From: Lepisosteus oculatus
Lineage: Eukaryota; Chordata; Actinopteri; Semionotiformes; Lepisosteidae
Assembly (NCBI RefSeq): GCF_040954835.1
Contig: NC_090711.1
Coordinates: 13,201,001 to 13,265,000, forward strand
Length of the DNA: 64,000 nucleotides
Direction: 5' to 3'
Below are positions 61,365 through 64,000 of this stretch, one piece after another. The notes beneath the pieces are model-generated. The model was not told the DNA's origin. It ran no database searches and saw only the letters and a list, made by a program, of their open reading frames with translations. How positions within the stretch are numbered: position 1 is the first letter of the stretch; every line of letters begins with the position of its first letter. The position numbers and the translations under genes were made by a program.

Positions 61365-63532
61365 CTAGAGAAACGGAAACAAAAATGCTTTCGGTTGATA
61401 AGGGAAAAGAAATCCTATAGGCCTCAGCTGTGATGAATATCTCATTTTTGTAGGTGTTCTTATTGTATTTCAAATCACTCCAATTCACCTGATAAAATCT
61501 GTCTTCTCAAGGTCAGCTGCCACTGCTGGGAGAATTACCTTTCTTTTTAGGGTCACATCTGATTAGTTTTATCTAGTTGTCCCCCCCCCATATTCATTTC
61601 AATTTGATTCTTCTTATTGTATCACTGACATAATTAGATTCTCAACTAGCCATTTCAATAAACAAATATTGGAAAAGGAAAATAGTGCACATTATTATTG
61701 TGAAATGCAAGATCGGGCTTTAAAGTTCTAGACATTAAAAAGAAAAAAAGACTGCAGTACCTTGACTTTTCATGATGGTGCTGACTGTGACATTGTATAT
61801 TTCACTTTTCTTAAGGAGCTCATTTATTTTTGATATCTGAGCATTGTACGGTGTCAGAATAGCAATGTGGTCAGGTTGAATTCTGGAATGTTTTGTTAAC
61901 AGCCTGGCAATACGGACCTGGGGAAAAGATAATTAAGAAGGAATCAAAAATCAGAAATGCCTGTACAGTGTACTTATATTGTGTCTTTATGCCTATAAGA
62001 ACACAGGAAAGGACACAAGAGAAAAAAAAGCCAATTTAGTTTTTTTGGTTTCTAGTATAAATATAAGAACAGAATACAAGCCTCCATACACATTACACAA
62101 GTTGAATTCCCATTTGTAATATAATCCAGTATCCAAGGCAGTGCGGAGATCCCGAGTGCAGGCAAAGCAAGCAGAAAAGCTGGCAAGGCAGTAAAACAAT
62201 CCAAAAACAGTAGCTGGAAACTCAAGCAAAGCTCATAGCCCGGTGAACAGGAGAAAAAGTTACAAGAGAAAATCCAAAAGTCAAATCAAAGCACGATCAG
62301 GAATATGAAAGTAAACAAAACAGGAAACAGCCAGACTTAGGGAATGAAACTGAGACTGAGCACCTGAGCGACAGAAGGGCAGAGCCTAGATAGCCTGTTT
62401 CCAACAGGGTAGGTGTAGTGATTAACTACACACAGGTGGAACAGATCTACAGTCGGCGCATGTAGTCACAGCAACCAACTGATTAACAGATTTAGCTGAG
62501 GCGCTGCCTGTTACAGAGTTTTGGTGGGAGCATAGATAATTTTAAAAAACTTCTAAAGTCACAATGCCCTTTTAAAATAATATCTGTGACACATTTGTCT
62601 GTTTAACCTTGAACTATAAGGATGTTGAGTTCATCCTTCTTTGATAGAAGATGTTTTGGAAAATCTCTTTCATGGCACCAGCTCTTGGCGTGTGCAGAAA
62701 TGCTGGTTTCCGCAGAGCAACACTCACACACTGTTCGGCTTCCTCCATGTTTGCCTTGGAGTTTTCGTTCCCCTGCTCAGTAGAGACGATGAGGCTCATC
62801 TCCTTCCCTTCCACGTGGCCAAAAAGGATAGAGGTGGCTCTCCGGCCTGCCATAAGAACACTGCCTTTGCGTTTAGTGCCAGTTTTCAGAAGGCCATGAT
62901 AAAACTCCTTGGATGGAAATTCACAGATATCTTCATGCTGTAGGGAGAAACAAGCAAACGGTTTTGTACCAGGTACTTGGAGATAGACACCTAAATATAG
63001 GTATTTGGAATGGAACAAGAATGAACATTTATCTAGACACATTTGTACTCATGGCCAGGTAAACGAGTTTTAGCTGATTACAAAAGAGGAACTTAAAACT
63101 GTGAACAGCGCAAAGAAACCAAGCAGGCAAGTGGAAGAACGTGACTGTGATCCAATGTGAAGCAAAGTTCAACAAAAAACATAACTTTTTCAACCTCACG
63201 TCAGACTCCAAATATTTTTTTCAATTATATATTCAAACATTTCACATAAGAGTCAGCATAACCTAAAGACAAAGGGCAGACATAGCACAAATTAGTTAAT
63301 CACAAACAAGAAATAGAAATAGAATACTAAACATAGCCAACAGAAGAAGGGTAGTTTGAAAAGAGTTTGAGAGATAAAACTCCAACAGATCCTGTACCAT
63401 TCTATACTGCGTGTCAAGCATCAGGGCTTTGTCCATGTAGCGCTCGAACAGTGACTTCTTCATGCCCAGTCTCTTCAGTAGCTCGCTGTGCACAATGGGC
63501 CTGAGCTGCATGTGGTCGCCGAGTAGCACGAT
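61197..63532 (-). CDS. helz2: HELZ2-like superfamily-1 helicase, C-terminal part (four exons, gene continues to the right)
   Basis: Exons 63532-63398, 62937-62728, 61917-61761 and 61364-61197 join with consistent phases into one helicase core. Motifs in order: GDHMQLRP (motif III), LDTQYRM (motif IV), ILTPYNAQ, VSTIMKSQGSEWRYV (motif V) and VNVGITRAQEGF (motif VI). These are the Upf1-like SF1 signatures, and QGSEWRYV with DPNQVNV is the wording of HELZ2, a large nuclear coactivator/helicase with two helicase domains and an RNB-like region. The Walker A and DEAD-like box exons must lie past the right edge. The last exon, expected after the 61197 donor, was not recognised. ZNFX1 or another Upf1-like helicase is a less likely reading. 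Confidence 0.78.
61761..61917 (-). CDS. helz2: HELZ2-like exon, TPYNAQ motif
   Basis: 157 nt, phase 0 to 1. Acceptor TTCCCCAG, donor G|GTACTG. It has no ATG start, being internal. It encodes VRIARLLTKHSRIQ and ILTPYNAQISKINELL and ends VSTIMKSQ, where motif V continues in the next exon through a split glycine codon. Confidence 0.82.
62117..62515. repeat. Possible interspersed element (TGTAAT...GTTACA)
   Basis: The stretch differs in style from the flanking intron and ends CTGCCTGTTACA. On the minus strand TGTAACAGGCAGCGCC and TTAATCACTACACCTAC resemble LTR-type repeat wording. The flanking pentamers do not match. It is in a HELZ2-like intron. Confidence 0.3.
62728..62937 (-). CDS. helz2: HELZ2-like exon, linker between motifs IV and V
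   Basis: 210 nt, 70 residues, phase 0. Acceptor CTCCCTACAG, donor TGT|GTGAGT. It begins HEDICEFPSKEFYHG and contains SLIVSTEQGNENSKAN, both HELZ2-like. It joins cleanly to the next exon as EEAEQC-VRIARLL. Confidence 0.83.
63398..63532 (-). CDS. helz2: HELZ2-like exon with helicase motifs III and IV
   Basis: 135 nt, 45 residues, phase 0 at both ends. Acceptor TTCTCTTCAG, donor ATG|GTACAGG. It carries IVLLGDHMQLRPIV and LDTQYRM, the core motifs coupling ATP hydrolysis to strand movement in SF1 helicases. Confidence 0.85.
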
Positions 63533-64000
63533 CTGAAGAGAAAGAGCCATCATCAACAACTCCTGAGGTATTCAGTCTCGTCTGTGTCTTCCTGAGTGGG
63601 ACTGCCTTCAGATGAAAAGCTGACTGTGACGGACTCAAGCCAAATCAAAACCCAACAGTTCTCTGCTTCAGAAAATCTTTTTTACTTTTACTTGTATAAT
63701 GGAGGTGCCTTTAATTGTACTGTTTTTTTTTCCAGTAAACCAAGGTTGGAAGACCACACTATATGTGATAACCACTTTACATCGTACAGTATGTCGATGT
63801 GTGTTTATGTGATATGTTTTATATTAGAGAAACAGAGCTCAAGAAGGCTAGGTTTTCATTGTTTGTTATAAACCTTTTCACTTGAATCTCTAAAAAACCA
63901 GGATATCCAGCCAGAGACAAGGTCCCCAACAGTCATTCTGATGCAAGGATCTTCCATGATTGACTTAAATGGGACCTGCACTGCTATTTTTATATTTCGG
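63533..64000. other. HELZ2-like intron to the right edge
   Basis: The exon with the preceding helicase motifs (ATP-binding and DEAD-like box) is expected further right. No exon was recognised in these 468 bases. Confidence 0.5.

Overview
This window looks like nuclear DNA from a vertebrate, most likely a ray-finned fish. The genes are split by large introns with GT/AG junctions, coding density is very low, and the rest is full of fish-type retroposons: a 5S rRNA-derived SINE, tRNA-derived SINEs, Rex1/L2-like LINE fragments and short solo LTRs. The species cannot be told from the sequence alone.

Three protein-coding loci are well supported, all on the minus strand. (1) A single-exon P2Y-type nucleotide GPCR lies at 15086-16093. 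(2) A five-exon CCN-family matricellular gene spans 24327-36018. Its IGFBP, VWC and TSP1 modules resemble CCN5 (WISP2) most closely, yet a complete ten-cysteine C-terminal cystine-knot (CT) exon is present, which human CCN5 lacks. All splice phases agree and the joined CDS is 327 codons plus a stop. (3) Four exons at 61197-63532 encode the C-terminal superfamily-1 helicase core of a HELZ2-like protein. The gene continues past the right edge, and its last exon was not found.

Layout. 1-13 kb is mostly mobile DNA: an hAT-like MITE, three solo LTRs (one nested in a SINE), a Rex1/L2-like LINE and a 5S-SINE with a 17-bp target-site duplication. 13-23.7 kb holds the GPCR and otherwise unrecognised DNA. 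23.9-36.1 kb is the CCN gene, whose introns carry several SINEs and a LINE and whose last codons and 3'UTR coincide with a ten-unit minisatellite. 36-60 kb has no recognised gene, only repeats. 60.8-64 kb is the HELZ2-like gene, with a fourth solo LTR of the same style just past a splice donor.

The most noteworthy points are the CT-bearing CCN5-like gene, its minisatellite-encoded C-terminus, four solo LTRs with exact 5-bp target duplications, a shared 3' tail linking the 5S-SINE to the resident LINE, and a 5S-SINE with an alternative 3' half. I found no convincing wholly new gene system. The evidence supports an ordinary vertebrate locus with unusual gene architecture and informative retroposon history.
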